Shown here in pieces: positions 9,521 through 21,199 of a DNA stretch of 64,000 nucleotides. The notes under the pieces were generated by a model. It was not told the DNA's origin. It saw nothing but the letters and a program-made list of their open reading frames with translations, and ran no database searches. The position numbers and the translations under genes are program-made. Numbering within the stretch: the first letter of the stretch is position 1; each line of letters begins with the position of its first letter. Source of the DNA: Microbacterium sp. MYb66 (GTDB lineage Bacteria > Actinomycetota > Actinomycetes > Actinomycetales > Microbacteriaceae); contig NZ_PCOV01000003.1 of assembly GCF_002979435.1 (NCBI RefSeq), positions 1 through 64,000 of the forward strand, in the 5' to 3' direction.

Positions 9521-9523
9521 CCT

Positions 9524-9961
9524 CTAGACGGCGGCTGCCGGAGCGGAGGCCTTCACCCCGAACAGGCGCTTGCGCAGGGCAAGGAAGAGCAGCACCATGC
9601 CGGCACTGAGCAGGATGTGGCCCAGGCCTGCGATGCCGGCGATCATCTTCGACGACTCCTGGCCGAGGACGGTGAGGCATCCGTGCCAGACGAGCATCGC
9701 CGAGGTCAGCACGAGTCCGGCGCTGTAGGTCCAGAAGAACCAGCCGAACAGGCGGCTCTCGGAGAGGGCGAACGACTTCTCGAGAAGCAGGACGATGAGG
9801 AAGACCACGAAGCCCAGCACGAGCAGGTGCGTGTGCACGAGCCCGAGCTGCGTCGCCGCCCCCTCGGGGAAGTCGTTGATCTTGGTGAACTCTCGGTAGA
9901 AGAGTCCGGAGGCGACGCCTGCGAGCATGGAGGCGAACGCGGCGGTGAAGAGCCTGCGCAT
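9524..9961 (-). CDS. DUF2871 domain membrane protein
   Basis: A 145-residue protein with four transmembrane helices and the features I associate with DUF2871: a start like MRRLFTAAFASMLAG, the motif FYREFTKIND, then LGLVHTHLLVLGF with a conserved histidine pair inside the second helix. Function is unknown; the histidines in membrane could bind metal or haem. The start at 9961 is preceded by AAGGAACCC. The basic C-terminal tail ends in an alanine-rich run. Confidence 0.8.
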   Translation of the reverse strand: MRRLFTAAFASMLAGVASGLFYREFTKINDFPEGAATQLGLVHTHLLVLGFVVFLIVLLLEKSFALSESRLFGWFFWTYSAGLVLTSAMLVWHGCLTVLGQESSKMIAGIAGLGHILLSAGMVLLFLALRKRLFGVKASAPAAAV

Positions 9962-10083
9962 CGGGTTCCTTTCGGTCTGATTCCAGCCTCCGCTCAGCGG
10001 CCCCTGCCGGGATCCATCGAACGGTTGAGATGCCGCGCGCGCGGCTCTTGTGCGATCCTCGCGGGGTGTGATGACCTGTCGGC

Positions 10084-10689
10084 ATGACGTTCTTCCCGCC
10101 CGATCCCGAGATGCCCGATCCCCAGGAGAGCGAGCCGGAGCGGCATCCCTCGTGGCAGGCCCCGGAGGACGAGCTGCCCATGCTGCTGCCCGTCTCGGAG
10201 ACCCTGGCTGTGACCGACCACCTCGCACTGGGGCTGTTCGGCGTCGCCGTGTACAGCGACGGCGTGGAGTTCCGTCTGGAGGGACGGCTCCGCCGGAACG
10301 GGATGCCGGCCCGCGAGTGGAACGATCTGTGCGGAGACTTCGTCGGCCACGGCACGATGGGCGCTGCACCGGACCCTGCCGGCCGACTCCGGTTCGGCCT
10401 CGTGCTCGGCGACGGCGAGAAGGTGCTCGGCGAGGGCTTCCCGTTCGGCGGCCGCGATCCCTCGTCCGAGCCGGAGGGCCACACCCTGTCGCGCAACGGC
10501 AGCCGCGCCGGCGGCGGAAGCCACAGCTACACGTCGTCGGACCACCTGTGGCTGTGGCCGCTCCCTCCGGAGGGGCCCATCGAGTTCGTGACGCAGTGGC
10601 CCGCGTTCGGGGTGGGCGAGCGGAGAGTGGTGCTCGACGGCACCGCGATGCGCGACCTCAGCGGGCGAGTGCAGCGGTTCTGGGGCTGA
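10084..10689 (+). CDS. Conserved hypothetical protein
   Basis: A 201-residue soluble protein with an acidic proline-rich N-terminus (about 1-35), then beta-rich segments including GLFGVAVYSDGVEFRLEGRL and a glycine/serine-rich loop (SRAGGGSHSY), and a final WLWPLPPEGPIEFVTQWP motif. I know this pattern only as an actinobacterial protein of unknown function. No signal peptide or membrane helix is visible. It is convergent with the response regulator gene. Confidence 0.7.
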   Translation: MTFFPPDPEMPDPQESEPERHPSWQAPEDELPMLLPVSETLAVTDHLALGLFGVAVYSDGVEFRLEGRLRRNGMPAREWNDLCGDFVGHGTMGAAPDPAGRLRFGLVLGDGEKVLGEGFPFGGRDPSSEPEGHTLSRNGSRAGGGSHSYTSSDHLWLWPLPPEGPIEFVTQWPAFGVGERRVVLDGTAMRDLSGRVQRFWG

Positions 10690-10699
10690 GCGAGCCCGT

Positions 10700-11319
10700 T
10701 CAGAGCAGACCGGTGTCGCGGGCGATCGCGATGGCGCGGGCACGGCTGTCGGCGCCGAGCTTCTCGAACACGTGCACGAGGTGCGTCTTCACCGTGGCCT
10801 CGGTGACGAACAGGGTCTTCGCGATCTCGCGGTTCGACGCCCCGGTGTCGAGCAGCCGGAGCACGTCGAGCTCCCGGTCGGTGAGCCGCACCCGCGGAGC
10901 CCGCATGACCTGCACGACCCGCTCGCTGAGCTCCGGTGTGAGCACGAGTCCTCCGGCCGCGGCCTGCCGGATCGCGCGCACGATGTCGTCGGGCGCGATG
11001 TCCTTGAGCAGGTAGCCGGCTGCTCCCGCCTCGATCGCGGCGAGGATCTCGGCATCGCGGTCGAACGTCGTCAGGATGAGCACGGCCGGTGCCGGATGCT
11101 GCGCGCGCAGCGCGGCGGTCGTCTGCACGCCGTCCATCCCCTCGCCGAGTCGCAGGTCGCAGAGCACGACGTCGGGATGCAGATGCCGCGCGAGCGCCAC
11201 CGCCTCTTCGCCGGAGGCCGCCTCGCCGACCACCTCCACGTCGTCCCGGCGGTCGAACAGCGAGCGCACGCCGGCGCGGACGATGGGATGATCGTCGACG
11301 AGCAGCACGCGCACCGCGG

Positions 11320-11323
<4 letters not shown>
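10700..11323 (-). CDS. NarL/LuxR-type response regulator
   Basis: A 207-residue response regulator. The receiver domain (about 1-120) has the acidic pair in LLVDDH, the phosphoacceptor aspartate in CDLRLGEG near residue 54 and the conserved lysine in YLLKDIAP. The LuxR-type helix-turn-helix (about 142-205) contains LTDRELDVLRLLDTGASNRE and TEATVKTHLVHVFEKL. It is translationally coupled to the upstream histidine kinase gene through an ATGA overlap, so the two form a two-component system. Targets cannot be read from this window. Confidence 0.93.
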
Positions 11324-13779
<2,456 letters not shown>

Positions 13780-13800
13780 GCACCCGGCGGCCTCGGTATC

Positions 13801-14463
13801 GTGAGGCGGGTGACCTCCGCCCGCCGCTACCCCGCGACCATCGCGGCGGCGGCGGAGCACGAGACGATCATCCGCAAGTCGCGCTTCGTCACCCGCATCG
13901 AGCCCGTCTCCTCGATCGAGCAGGCCGAGTCGGTGATCGCCGGCATCCGCAAGCGGGCCTGGGATGCCAACCACAACTGCACCGCGATGATCACCGGGCT
14001 GCTCGGCGACCAGGCGCGGTCGTCGGATGACGGCGAGCCGTCGGGGACCGCGGGGGTCCCGATGCTCGAGGTGCTGCGACGGCGCGAGCTGACCGACGTC
14101 GTCGCCGTCGTCACCCGCTACTTCGGCGGGGTGAAGCTCGGGGCCGGCGGCCTCGTGCGCGCGTACTCCTCGGCGGTCTCCGAAGCGCTCGACCTGGCCG
14201 CACTCGTACGACGGGCGGCTCTCCGCCAGGTGACCCTCGACGTGCCGCATGCCGAGGCGGGGCGCTACGACAATCTCCTGCGCGAGTGGTCGACGCATCA
14301 CGGGGCGACGCTCGGCGAGCCGACCTATGCGGCGAGCGCGACGTTGGAGCTCTGGGTGCCGGACGCGGAGCTCCCTCGTCTCGCGGACGATCTCGCCGCG
14401 GCATCCGCCGGTTCGGTCGTCCCGGTCCTCGGTGTGGAGCGCATCGTCGACGTGCCCGCCTGA
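13801..14463 (+). CDS. YigZ family protein (IMPACT-like)
   Basis: A 220-residue protein with the N-terminal UPF0029/IMPACT domain: KSRFVTRIEPV, NHNCTAMI, DDGEPSGTAGVPML and VTRYFGGVKLGAGGLVRAYS are all family signatures. The C-terminal part (about 145-215) is a DUF1949-like ferredoxin-type domain. The bacterial proteins are implicated in translation-related or regulatory roles, but the molecular activity is not settled. The start may be GTG 13801 or GTG 13810; neither has a strong ribosome site. Confidence 0.87.
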   Translation: MRRVTSARRYPATIAAAAEHETIIRKSRFVTRIEPVSSIEQAESVIAGIRKRAWDANHNCTAMITGLLGDQARSSDDGEPSGTAGVPMLEVLRRRELTDVVAVVTRYFGGVKLGAGGLVRAYSSAVSEALDLAALVRRAALRQVTLDVPHAEAGRYDNLLREWSTHHGATLGEPTYAASATLELWVPDAELPRLADDLAAASAGSVVPVLGVERIVDVPA

Positions 14464-14533
14464 CTCCGGCGATATCGGCGAACGCACACGCATCGGCGGA
14501 TATCCTGGATGCCGCGGTCGCGGAGGGAGAGCG

Positions 14534-15454
14534 ATGTTCGACAGTCCGCTCTCGGCTTCGGCCTACGAGATCCTCGAGGTCGACCCCGGCGTCGACGACG
14601 TCGAGCTGCGCCGCGCCTACCGGTTGCGTCTGCGTCAGACCCACCCGGACACCGGCGGCGATGCGGCGCTCTTCATCCAGGTGCAGCGCGCATGGGAGCT
14701 GATCGGAACCGCGGAGGGTCGCGCCGCCTACGATCGCCGGACGGGTGTGACCCACGAGACCGGCGCCGAGTGGAGCGGATGGCGTCCGCCCGCCGCCCGC
14801 ACCGACACCCGTCCTCGCGCCCGCTCCTACGGCCACCCCGGGGGCTGGCGTCGCGAACGCTACCTCGTACTCATCCGGGAGTGGGCGGGCCGCGGCGTCG
14901 AGGTCCCCGACCCGTACGACCCCGCGCTCGTGCGGTCTGCGCCCCGGGATCTGCGCCGTCTCCTCGCCGACGCGCTCGCGGAGGAGGCCACGGCGCGCAC
15001 CGTCTCCGATCTCGGCATGGGCTTCACCGTGTGGCACGACGTCGTCGCCGGACCCGAGGCCGATGACAAGCTCGACCATGTGGTGCTGGGCCCGTCGGGT
15101 CTCTACGGCGTGATGTCGGAGGACTTCGGCGGCGTCGTCGGGTTCCGCCGCGGCGAGATCACCGGTCCGAGTCTGGGGACACGCGCACCCGTCACCGCCG
15201 CCCTCCGCCGGATGCGCACCGTCGCCAAGGCCGCCCGCGTCAAGTTCGGCGGCGCGATCATCGTGCTCCCGGACGACGACCTCGCCCAGGCGGTCACCCC
15301 TCTCGGCACCAGTCGCGGCGTGCCGGTGGTCGTCGTGCGGCGCAGCGCCCTCGCGATGGTGCTGCGACAGGGCGTGCCCCAGGCGCGGGCGATCGGCGGC
15401 AACGAGCTGTTCGACGTGCGGACGCGCCTGCAGCAGACCGTCCGCTTCGTCTGA
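14534..15454 (+). CDS. J-domain protein with NERD-like C-terminal domain
   Basis: A 306-residue protein. Residues about 7-70 are a J domain (SAYEILEVDPGVDDVELRRA, then QTHPDTGGD with the HPD tripeptide that stimulates Hsp70). After a basic linker, residues about 150-300 resemble a NERD-type nuclease fold (LDHVVLGPSGLYGVMSEDFG), but the acid-x-lysine catalytic step expected after the aspartate is replaced by SED, so it may be catalytically dead. The start has GGAGGG upstream. It may be an Hsp70 partner linked to nucleic acid. It lies between yigZ and a DUF6578-like gene with short gaps, perhaps one operon. Confidence 0.75.
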   Translation: MFDSPLSASAYEILEVDPGVDDVELRRAYRLRLRQTHPDTGGDAALFIQVQRAWELIGTAEGRAAYDRRTGVTHETGAEWSGWRPPAARTDTRPRARSYGHPGGWRRERYLVLIREWAGRGVEVPDPYDPALVRSAPRDLRRLLADALAEEATARTVSDLGMGFTVWHDVVAGPEADDKLDHVVLGPSGLYGVMSEDFGGVVGFRRGEITGPSLGTRAPVTAALRRMRTVAKAARVKFGGAIIVLPDDDLAQAVTPLGTSRGVPVVVVRRSALAMVLRQGVPQARAIGGNELFDVRTRLQQTVRFV

Positions 15455-15509
15455 GTTCCGACACTCCCCTGCTCCGCCTCCCGGTGCCGGCGAGGGTTAG
15501 CCTGGTGAC

Positions 15510-15968
15510 ATGACGCGCGTGTGGCTCACCCCGTGGGAATGGGCGTGCTGCGGGGATGCCTTCGAGATCGGCGATGATGTCGACTTCGGCGTGGTCGCGC
15601 GCGACCCGGACCCCGTCCTGACGGATGCGCTCGGGGCGGACCTGCTCGCCGGCGTGGATGCCTACGAGTCCCACCACGAAGAGGCGTACGCGTCCCGCGT
15701 GAGAGGCCGGGTCGTCGCGGTGCAGGAGGTCACGCAGGAGGTCATCGAACGCGCGGTCACCCTCGAGCCGTCGCTCGTCGCCCGGTCAGACGGCAGCGCT
15801 CCCGAGCGCATGCGGCTCCCGCGGGAGACCGTCATGATCGAGCCGGTCCCCGGCACCGCTCTGCTCGCGCCCGTTCGCGGCGTGGGGCTCGCCCCGGCGA
15901 GGCAGGGCGCCCCGCGGCGATCACGGGTCGGTTGGCTCGTCGACGTCGAGGAGTCCTCGGGCGAGTGA
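15510..15968 (+). CDS. Conserved hypothetical protein, DUF6578-like
   Basis: A 152-residue protein opening with VWLTPWEWACCGDAFEIGDD, a motif with adjacent cysteines that I associate with the DUF6578 family of actinobacteria. No other domain is recognisable; the tail is basic and probably disordered. The paired cysteines could bind metal, but this is a guess. It begins 55 bases after the J-domain gene. Confidence 0.6.
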   Translation: MTRVWLTPWEWACCGDAFEIGDDVDFGVVARDPDPVLTDALGADLLAGVDAYESHHEEAYASRVRGRVVAVQEVTQEVIERAVTLEPSLVARSDGSAPERMRLPRETVMIEPVPGTALLAPVRGVGLAPARQGAPRRSRVGWLVDVEESSGE

Positions 15969-16005
15969 CCGTCAGGGTGGACCGCCGTGGCATCCCGGCA
16001 TGTCG

Positions 16006-16028
16006 TTCTTTTGAACAACTCAAAAGAA
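16006..16028. promoter_or_regulatory. FurA-type operator upstream of furA-katA
   Basis: TTCTTTTGA (16006-16014) and TCAAAAGAA (16020-16028) form a perfect 9-base inverted repeat with a 5-base spacer. It ends 17 bases before the fur-family start codon and is strongly AT-rich against its surroundings. Position and symmetry fit an autoregulatory operator for the encoded Fur-family peroxide regulator. Confidence 0.7.
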
Positions 16029-16045
16029 AAGGGTAGGCTCGAGCC

Positions 16046-16465
16046 ATGGAGACAGAACTCGACTCGGCGCTTCGCGACGCCGGACTGAGGGCGACCGCGG
16101 GCCGCGTCGCCGTTCTCGAGGCACTGGACTCCATGGCCCACACGGATGCGGAGCGGATCTTCCGCGCCGTATCCGAAGTGCTCCCGACCACGTCGATCCA
16201 GTCGGTGCACAACATCCTCGCGGACCTGACGACGGCGGGCCTCATCCGCCGGATCGAACCGGCAGGCTCCGCGGCGCTCTACGAGCGACGTATCGACGAC
16301 AATCACCACCACGTCGTCTGCACCTCCTGCGGTGCGGTCGGCGATGTGGACTGCGTCGTCGGCGAGGCTCCGTGTCTCACCCCGTCCTCGACGGGGGGAT
16401 TCACCGTCCAGACAGCCGAAGTCACCTTCTGGGGCCTGTGCCCCAGTTGCCAGAACGCCGCGTAG
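16046..16465 (+). CDS. furA: Fur family regulator (FurA/PerR-like)
   Basis: A 139-residue Fur-family repressor with an N-terminal winged helix (about 8-80; RATAGRVAVLEAL and TTSIQSVHNILADL) and a dimerisation domain containing the HHHVVC metal motif. Two CxxC pairs (CTSC and CPSC) form the structural zinc site. It lies 66 bases upstream of a catalase gene on the same strand, the classic furA-kat arrangement, so it should repress catalase and itself until peroxide oxidises its regulatory metal site. A perfect inverted repeat precedes the gene. Confidence 0.9.
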   Translation: METELDSALRDAGLRATAGRVAVLEALDSMAHTDAERIFRAVSEVLPTTSIQSVHNILADLTTAGLIRRIEPAGSAALYERRIDDNHHHVVCTSCGAVGDVDCVVGEAPCLTPSSTGGFTVQTAEVTFWGLCPSCQNAA

Positions 16466-16531
16466 GCATCCGCCGATCGCCCATCCACGGATGGGGGTAT
16501 TCGTCGCGCCTGCGCGCAGAAGGAGAACACC

Positions 16532-17983
16532 ATGACGAGACCTGCCACCACGACCCAGACCGGAACCCCGATCGCGAGCGACGAGCATTCCCTCACCGTG
16601 GGAGCCGACGGCCCCACGGTCCTGCACGACCACCACCTGGTCGAGAAGATCGCAGCGTTCAACCGGGAGCGCGTGCCGGAGCGCAACCCGCACGCCAAGG
16701 GCGGCGGAGCGTTCGGCGAGTTCGTCGTCACCGAAGACGTGTCCGCCTACACCCGCGCCGCCGTCTTCCAGCAGGGCGCGAGGAGCGAGGCGCTGATCCG
16801 CTTCTCGTCGGTCGCCGGTGAGCAGGGCTCGCCCGACACCTGGCGCGACGTGCGCGGGTTCTCGCTGCGCCTGTACTCGGAGGAGGGCAACCTCGACATC
16901 GTCGGCAACAACACCCCGACCTTCTTCCTGCGCGATGCGATCAAGTTCCCGGACTTCATCCACTCGCAGAAGCGCCTCGGCGACTCCGGTCTGCGCGACC
17001 CCGACATGCAGTGGGACTTCTGGACGCTCTCGCCGGAGACCTCTCACCAGGTCACCTACCTCATGGGCGACCGCGGCCTCCCGCGCAGCTGGCGGCACAT
17101 GAACGGCTACGGATCGCACACCTACTCCTGGGTGAACGCGGAGGGTGAGCTGTTCTGGATGCGGTATCACTTCGTCTCCCACCAGGGCGTAGAGGCGATG
17201 GGTGCCGATGAGGCGCAGCAGCTCGCGGGATCCGACGCCGACCACTACCGCCGCGACCTGTTCGACGCGATCGCCCGCGGCGAGCATCCTTCGTGGGACC
17301 TGTACGTGCAGATCATGCCCTACAGCGAGGCGAAGACGTACCGGTTCAACCCGTTCGATCTGACCAAGACCATCTCCCTCAAGGACTACCCGCGCATCAA
17401 GGTCGGCACGCTGACCCTGAACCGGAACCCGGAGAACTTCTTCGGCGACATCGAGCAGGCCGCGTTCTCTCCGGGCAACCAGGTGCCGGGCACCGGCATC
17501 TCGCCCGACAAGATGCTGATGGGGCGCATCTTCGCGTACCCCGACGCCCAGCGTCACCGCATCGGAGCGAACTACAACCAGCTGCCGGTGAACCAGCCCC
17601 ACGCCGCCGAGGTGCGCAACTACATGCACGAAGGCGCGATGCGCTACCAGCACAACAGCGCCGCGCACCGCACGTACCAGCCGAACTCGTTCGGTGCGGC
17701 CGGCGGCCCGGAGGCCGACCCCGCGAAGGGGATCGAGGCGAACTGGGAGGCCGACGGCGAGCTCGTGCGCTCGGCAGCCACGCTGCACGCCGAGGACGAC
17801 GACTTCGGGCAGGCGGGCACGCTCTACCGCGAGGTGTTCGACGGGGAGCAGCGGGCGCGCTTCCTCGAGACCCTCACCGGTCAGGGCCGCTCCCTCACGA
17901 TCGACGACATCCGCGAGCGGTTCTTCCAGTACTGGACCAACGTGGATGCCGAGCTCGGCGCCGCCCTGCGGGATCGGGTCTGA
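16532..17983 (+). CDS. katA: Monofunctional haem catalase
   Basis: A 483-residue small-subunit clade catalase that converts hydrogen peroxide to water and oxygen in the cytosol. The distal histidine is His54 in ERNPHAKG, the catalytic asparagine is Asn127 in VGNNTPTFF, and the proximal haem tyrosine is in [12 protein letters not shown] near residue 335. ERNPHAKG departs slightly from the usual ERVVHAKG, but the histidine is kept. A ribosome site AAGGAG lies just before the ATG. It is probably co-transcribed with the Fur-family gene and followed by a strong hairpin. Confidence 0.95.
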   Translation: MTRPATTTQTGTPIASDEHSLTVGADGPTVLHDHHLVEKIAAFNRERVPERNPHAKGGGAFGEFVVTEDVSAYTRAAVFQQGARSEALIRFSSVAGEQGSPDTWRDVRGFSLRLYSEEGNLDIVGNNTPTFFLRDAIKFPDFIHSQKRLGDSGLRDPDMQWDFWTLSPETSHQVTYLMGDRGLPRSWRHMNGYGSHTYSWVNAEGELFWMRYHFVSHQGVEAMGADEAQQLAGSDADHYRRDLFDAIARGEHPSWDLYVQIMPYSEAKTYRFNPFDLTKTISLKDYPRIKVGTLTLNRNPENFFGDIEQAAFSPGNQVPGTGISPDKMLMGRIFAYPDAQRHRIGANYNQLPVNQPHAAEVRNYMHEGAMRYQHNSAAHRTYQPNSFGAAGGPEADPAKGIEANWEADGELVRSAATLHAEDDDFGQAGTLYREVFDGEQRARFLETLTGQGRSLTIDDIRERFFQYWTNVDAELGAALRDRV

Positions 17984-18019
17984 TCCGCGCCCTCCGCTGA
18001 GACCCCGTCTTCGCGCCGA

Positions 18020-18053
18020 GACCCCCTCCTGCCCACGTCGGCAGGAGGGGGTC
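18020..18053 (+). terminator. Hairpin after katA
   Basis: GACCCCCTCCTGCC (18020-18033) and its exact complement (18040-18053) form a perfect 14-base stem with a 6-base loop, 36 bases after the catalase stop. There is no T-run, as is common for GC-rich actinobacterial terminators. Confidence 0.75.
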
Positions 18054-18125
18054 GCGGCGTCACGGCGGGCGTCGGCGTGCGCGACGGCCGAGCCATCCGC
18101 GCAGGAACCGGGCCAAGATGGAGGG

Positions 18126-18926
18126 GTGGCCGTCCCCCTCTCCGACCTGACCAGCATGCCCGACCCTCAACAGGTGTACGCCGCCGACGGCACGCGCCTG
18201 GCGACCTACACGTGGGGCGAACTCGATGCCCCGGTCGTGGTGACCGTGCACGGCTTCGCCTCGAGCGCCAAGGACAACTGGGTCCTGACGGGCTGGGTGC
18301 GCGAGCTCACGCGCGCCGGATACCGCGTGCTGGCACTGGATCAGCGCGGACACGGACTCAGCGAGAAACCGCACGACCCCGACGGCTACCGCATCCGCAC
18401 CCTCGTGACGGATGTGGAGACCGTCATGGACACCTATCTCGTGGACGACGCGCTCTACATCGGCTACTCCCTGGGGGCTCGCGTGGGCTGGGAGGTCGTG
18501 CGTGAGCTGCCGCACCGCATCGGACGCGCGGTGCTCGGCGGCGTGCCGGACGGCATCCCGCTGGCCCGCCTCGATCTCGACCAGGTGCGGCGGTACATCG
18601 CCGACGGCACGCCGGTCGCCGATCAGACGACGCAGAACTACATCGCGTTGACCGAGCGGGTTCCGGGCAACGACCTGCAGGCGCTGGTCGCGCTCGCGGA
18701 GGGGATGCGCTCGTCCGGGACGATCGACCCGGACCCGGCGGATGCGCCGACCCGCCCGATCCTGTTCGCCACCGGTTCGAAGGATGCGATCATCGAGGGC
18801 TCGCGGGCGCTCGCGTCCGCCGCCCCCGACGGGCGGTTCTTCGAGATCCCGAACCGGAATCACTTCAACGCCCCCGGCTCCCGCGACTTCAAGGAGGCGG
18901 CGCTGGCGTTCCTCGCCGACGCGTAG
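18126..18926 (+). CDS. Alpha/beta hydrolase
   Basis: A 266-residue alpha/beta-fold hydrolase. It shows the oxyanion HGF motif (VTVHGFAS), LDQRGHGLSEKP, the nucleophile elbow GYSLGA with its serine, an acid in ATGSKDAII, and the catalytic histidine in NRNHF. It acts on an ester, epoxide or similar bond, with substrate unknown. The start is uncertain: GTG 18126 sits almost against a GGAGGGG tract, and an internal ATG at 18156 is the alternative. It is convergent with the msrA gene. Confidence 0.82.
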   Translation: MAVPLSDLTSMPDPQQVYAADGTRLATYTWGELDAPVVVTVHGFASSAKDNWVLTGWVRELTRAGYRVLALDQRGHGLSEKPHDPDGYRIRTLVTDVETVMDTYLVDDALYIGYSLGARVGWEVVRELPHRIGRAVLGGVPDGIPLARLDLDQVRRYIADGTPVADQTTQNYIALTERVPGNDLQALVALAEGMRSSGTIDPDPADAPTRPILFATGSKDAIIEGSRALASAAPDGRFFEIPNRNHFNAPGSRDFKEAALAFLADA

Positions 18927-18940
18927 CCCGGCGCAGCGAC

Positions 18941-18969
18941 GTGGCCCGACCGAGAGGCGACCGGGCCAC
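18941..18969. terminator. Bidirectional hairpin between the hydrolase and msrA
   Basis: GTGGCCCG (18941-18948) pairs exactly with CGGGCCAC (18962-18969) in the short convergent gap, with a 13-base loop. It could end transcription from both sides. Confidence 0.5.
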
Positions 18970-18983
18970 GCTCGGGATCCGCG

Positions 18984-19529
18984 TCAGACCGCGGCGGCTT
19001 CGTCGCGCTGGGGCAGCACCCATCCCGCGCGCGGGAAGTGGCACGTGTAGCCGTTCGGGTACTTGATCAGGTAGTCCTGGTGCTCCTCCTCGGCCTGCCA
19101 GAACGGACCCTCGGGCTCGATCGTGGTGACGGCCTTGCCCGGCCAGAGTCCCGAGGCGTCGACGTCGGCGATCGTGTCCCGCGCGACCGTCTCCTGCTCG
19201 GGCGAGAGCGGGAAGATCGCGGAGCGGTAGCTCGAACCGATGTCGTTGCCCTGACGGTCCTTCGTGGACGGGTCGTGGATCTGGAAGAAGAACGCGAGGA
19301 TGTCGCGGTACGTCGTCTTCGTCGGGTCGAACACGATCTCCACGGCCTCGGCGTGGCCGGGGTGGTTGCGGTAGGTCGCGTGGTCGTTCGAGCCGCCGGT
19401 GTAGCCGACGCGGGTCTCGAGCACGCCGGGCTGGCGGCGGATCAGGTCTTCCATGCCCCAGAAACAGCCGCCCGCGAGCACGGCGGTCTCGGTCCCGGGG
19501 GTGCGTGTGATGGTTCCGGCGTCGGTCAT
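18984..19529 (-). CDS. msrA: Peptide-methionine (S)-S-oxide reductase MsrA
   Basis: A 181-residue MsrA that reduces the S epimer of methionine sulfoxide in proteins and free methionine. The catalytic cysteine is in the invariant GGCFWGMED motif, and the core [12 protein letters not shown] and [14 protein letters not shown] segments are intact. A second cysteine in [11 protein letters not shown] may act as the resolving residue. The gene overlaps the end of msrB by ATGA and follows it in the same operon, so both epimers are repaired together. Confidence 0.95.
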   Translation of the reverse strand: MTDAGTITRTPGTETAVLAGGCFWGMEDLIRRQPGVLETRVGYTGGSNDHATYRNHPGHAEAVEIVFDPTKTTYRDILAFFFQIHDPSTKDRQGNDIGSSYRSAIFPLSPEQETVARDTIADVDASGLWPGKAVTTIEPEGPFWQAEEEHQDYLIKYPNGYTCHFPRAGWVLPQRDEAAAV

Positions 19530-20014
19530 GACTGCTCCTCAGAAGTATCGGTGGTGGGGGTGTCTGCCGTCTTGGCGAAGAGGGGGCTGTAGCGACCGTA
19601 CCCCTCCTCCTCGAGACTTTCCGCAGGGATGAAGCGCAGGGCGGCCGAGTTCATGCAGTAGCGCAGCCCGCCTTCGTCGCGGGGACCGTCGTCGAAGACG
19701 TGGCCGAGGTGGCTGTCGGCGACCGCGGAGCGCGCTTCGGTGCGCTTCATGAACAGCGAGCGATCCGTGCGCGTGGTCACGGCATCCGCGTCGATGGGCT
19801 TGGTGAAGCTGGGCCATCCGGTGCCGCTGTCGAACTTGTCGGTCGACGAGAACAGCGGCTCGCCCGAGACGACGTCGACGTAGATGCCGTCGTCGTGGTT
19901 GTTCCAGTACGCGTTGCGGAACGGCGGCTCCGTCGCGTCCTGCTGAGTCACCTCGTACTGCAGGTGCGTGAGGCCGCTGACGGCCTCGGGGGTCTTGCCG
20001 TAGTCGTTCGACAT
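19526..20014 (-). CDS. msrB: Peptide-methionine (R)-S-oxide reductase MsrB, zinc-less form
   Basis: A 162-residue MsrB that reduces the R epimer of methionine sulfoxide. The catalytic cysteine is in [11 protein letters not shown] and the [10 protein letters not shown] motif is present. The two CxxC zinc pairs found in many MsrB proteins are absent (YVDVVSGEP and [11 protein letters not shown] replace them), and the usual resolving-cysteine position reads SGTGWPSF with threonine. It therefore belongs to the metal-free form, probably regenerated directly by thioredoxin. It is first in the msrB-msrA operon. Confidence 0.93.
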   Translation of the reverse strand: MSNDYGKTPEAVSGLTHLQYEVTQQDATEPPFRNAYWNNHDDGIYVDVVSGEPLFSSTDKFDSGTGWPSFTKPIDADAVTTRTDRSLFMKRTEARSAVADSHLGHVFDDGPRDEGGLRYCMNSAALRFIPAESLEEEGYGRYSPLFAKTADTPTTDTSEEQS

Positions 20015-20170
20015 GATCTGACTCCTTCTCCGACGTCGCTGGCTGCGCCGTCCCTGAGAAGAACCGTCGGCGGGGCCGTTTTGGTCCCGCGGGGCTGGGA
20101 GCGCGCTGTGAGTTTCGGCGGACTCGATAGAGTTGCCTCCGCATTGCACACCTTCCGAGGGGAAACACCC

Positions 20171-21088
20171 ATGTCCGTTGGACTGCTCGCCGTCGTCGAC
20201 GACATCCTGAGCGCCGCGATGAAGGCCTCCGCGAAGGCGGCCGGCGTCGTGATCGACGACGCCGCGGTGACCCCGCAGTATGTGCAGGGCATCACGCCGG
20301 CGCGGGAGCTGCCCGTCGTCGGCAAGATCGCCCTCGGCTCGCTCGCGAACAAGTTCCTCATCATCATCCCGGCGGCGCTGCTGCTGACCGCCTTCGCGCC
20401 CTGGGTGCTGCCGTACCTCCTGATCCTGGGTGGCGCGTACCTGTGCTTCGAGGGTGCGGAGAAGGTGCTGGAGTGGTTCGGCGTCCAGCACGGCCACGCC
20501 GACGAGGGCGCCCGCGACGAGAAGAAGCTGGTGCTCGGCGCCGTGCGCACCGACCTGATCCTCTCGACCGAGATCATGCTGATCTCGCTGGCGAGCCTCG
20601 AGAAGGGGCTCGACATCTGGGCGACACTCGCGATCCTCGCCGTGATCGCGCTCCTGATGACCGGGGTCGTCTACGGTGCCGTCGCGCTGCTGGTCAAGAT
20701 CGACGACATCGGGCTGAAGATGGCGAAGAACCCGGTGCGACGCGTGCGTCACACCGGCACCAGGATCGTGCGTTCCATGCCCGGGGTGTTCCGCTTCATC
20801 AGCGTCCTGGGCACGGTCGCGATGCTCTGGGTGGGCGGCCACCTCGTACTCGTGAACCTCGGCGAGGTCGGCTGGCACTTCCCGGTCGACGTGCTGCACG
20901 GTGTGGAGCACGCCCTCCACGACCTCGGCCCGGTCGTCGTCTGGGTGGTCGACACGATCATCTCTGCGATCGCCGGTCTCCTCCTGGGACTGCTCATCGT
21001 CGGCATCGTGCTGGGCATCGCGAAGCTGTTCGGCAAGGAGCCGAGCTTCCACGAGGGCGAGGAATCCCCCGCCGACGTGCACGTCTGA
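20171..21088 (+). CDS. DUF808 family membrane protein (YedI-like)
   Basis: A 305-residue inner membrane protein of the DUF808/YedI family. It starts with the typical [21 protein letters not shown] and [20 protein letters not shown] segments and has about six hydrophobic helices, including [18 protein letters not shown]. Function is unknown. GAGGGGAAA precedes the ATG at a suitable distance. The stop codon falls inside the first unit of a six-base tandem repeat. Confidence 0.9.
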   Translation: MSVGLLAVVDDILSAAMKASAKAAGVVIDDAAVTPQYVQGITPARELPVVGKIALGSLANKFLIIIPAALLLTAFAPWVLPYLLILGGAYLCFEGAEKVLEWFGVQHGHADEGARDEKKLVLGAVRTDLILSTEIMLISLASLEKGLDIWATLAILAVIALLMTGVVYGAVALLVKIDDIGLKMAKNPVRRVRHTGTRIVRSMPGVFRFISVLGTVAMLWVGGHLVLVNLGEVGWHFPVDVLHGVEHALHDLGPVVVWVVDTIISAIAGLLLGLLIVGIVLGIAKLFGKEPSFHEGEESPADVHV

Positions 21089-21118
21089 GTCTGAGTCTGA
21101 GCCTGAGTCCGAGCCTGA
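21083..21118 (+). repeat. GTCTGA hexamer tandem repeat
   Basis: Six tandem six-base units (GTCTGA three times, then GCCTGA, GTCCGA, GCCTGA) begin within the last codons of the DUF808 gene and run into the following gap. The first unit contains the stop codon. Slippage here would add or remove units without changing the protein, since every unit carries an in-frame stop or its variant. Confidence 0.8.
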
Positions 21119-21199
21119 GTCGGCCTCTCGCAGTTATCCGCCGTCGCTGTCCGCCGCACGGGGGATGCGGCCTGCGGTCCACTCCGGTTTGATCGGAGC

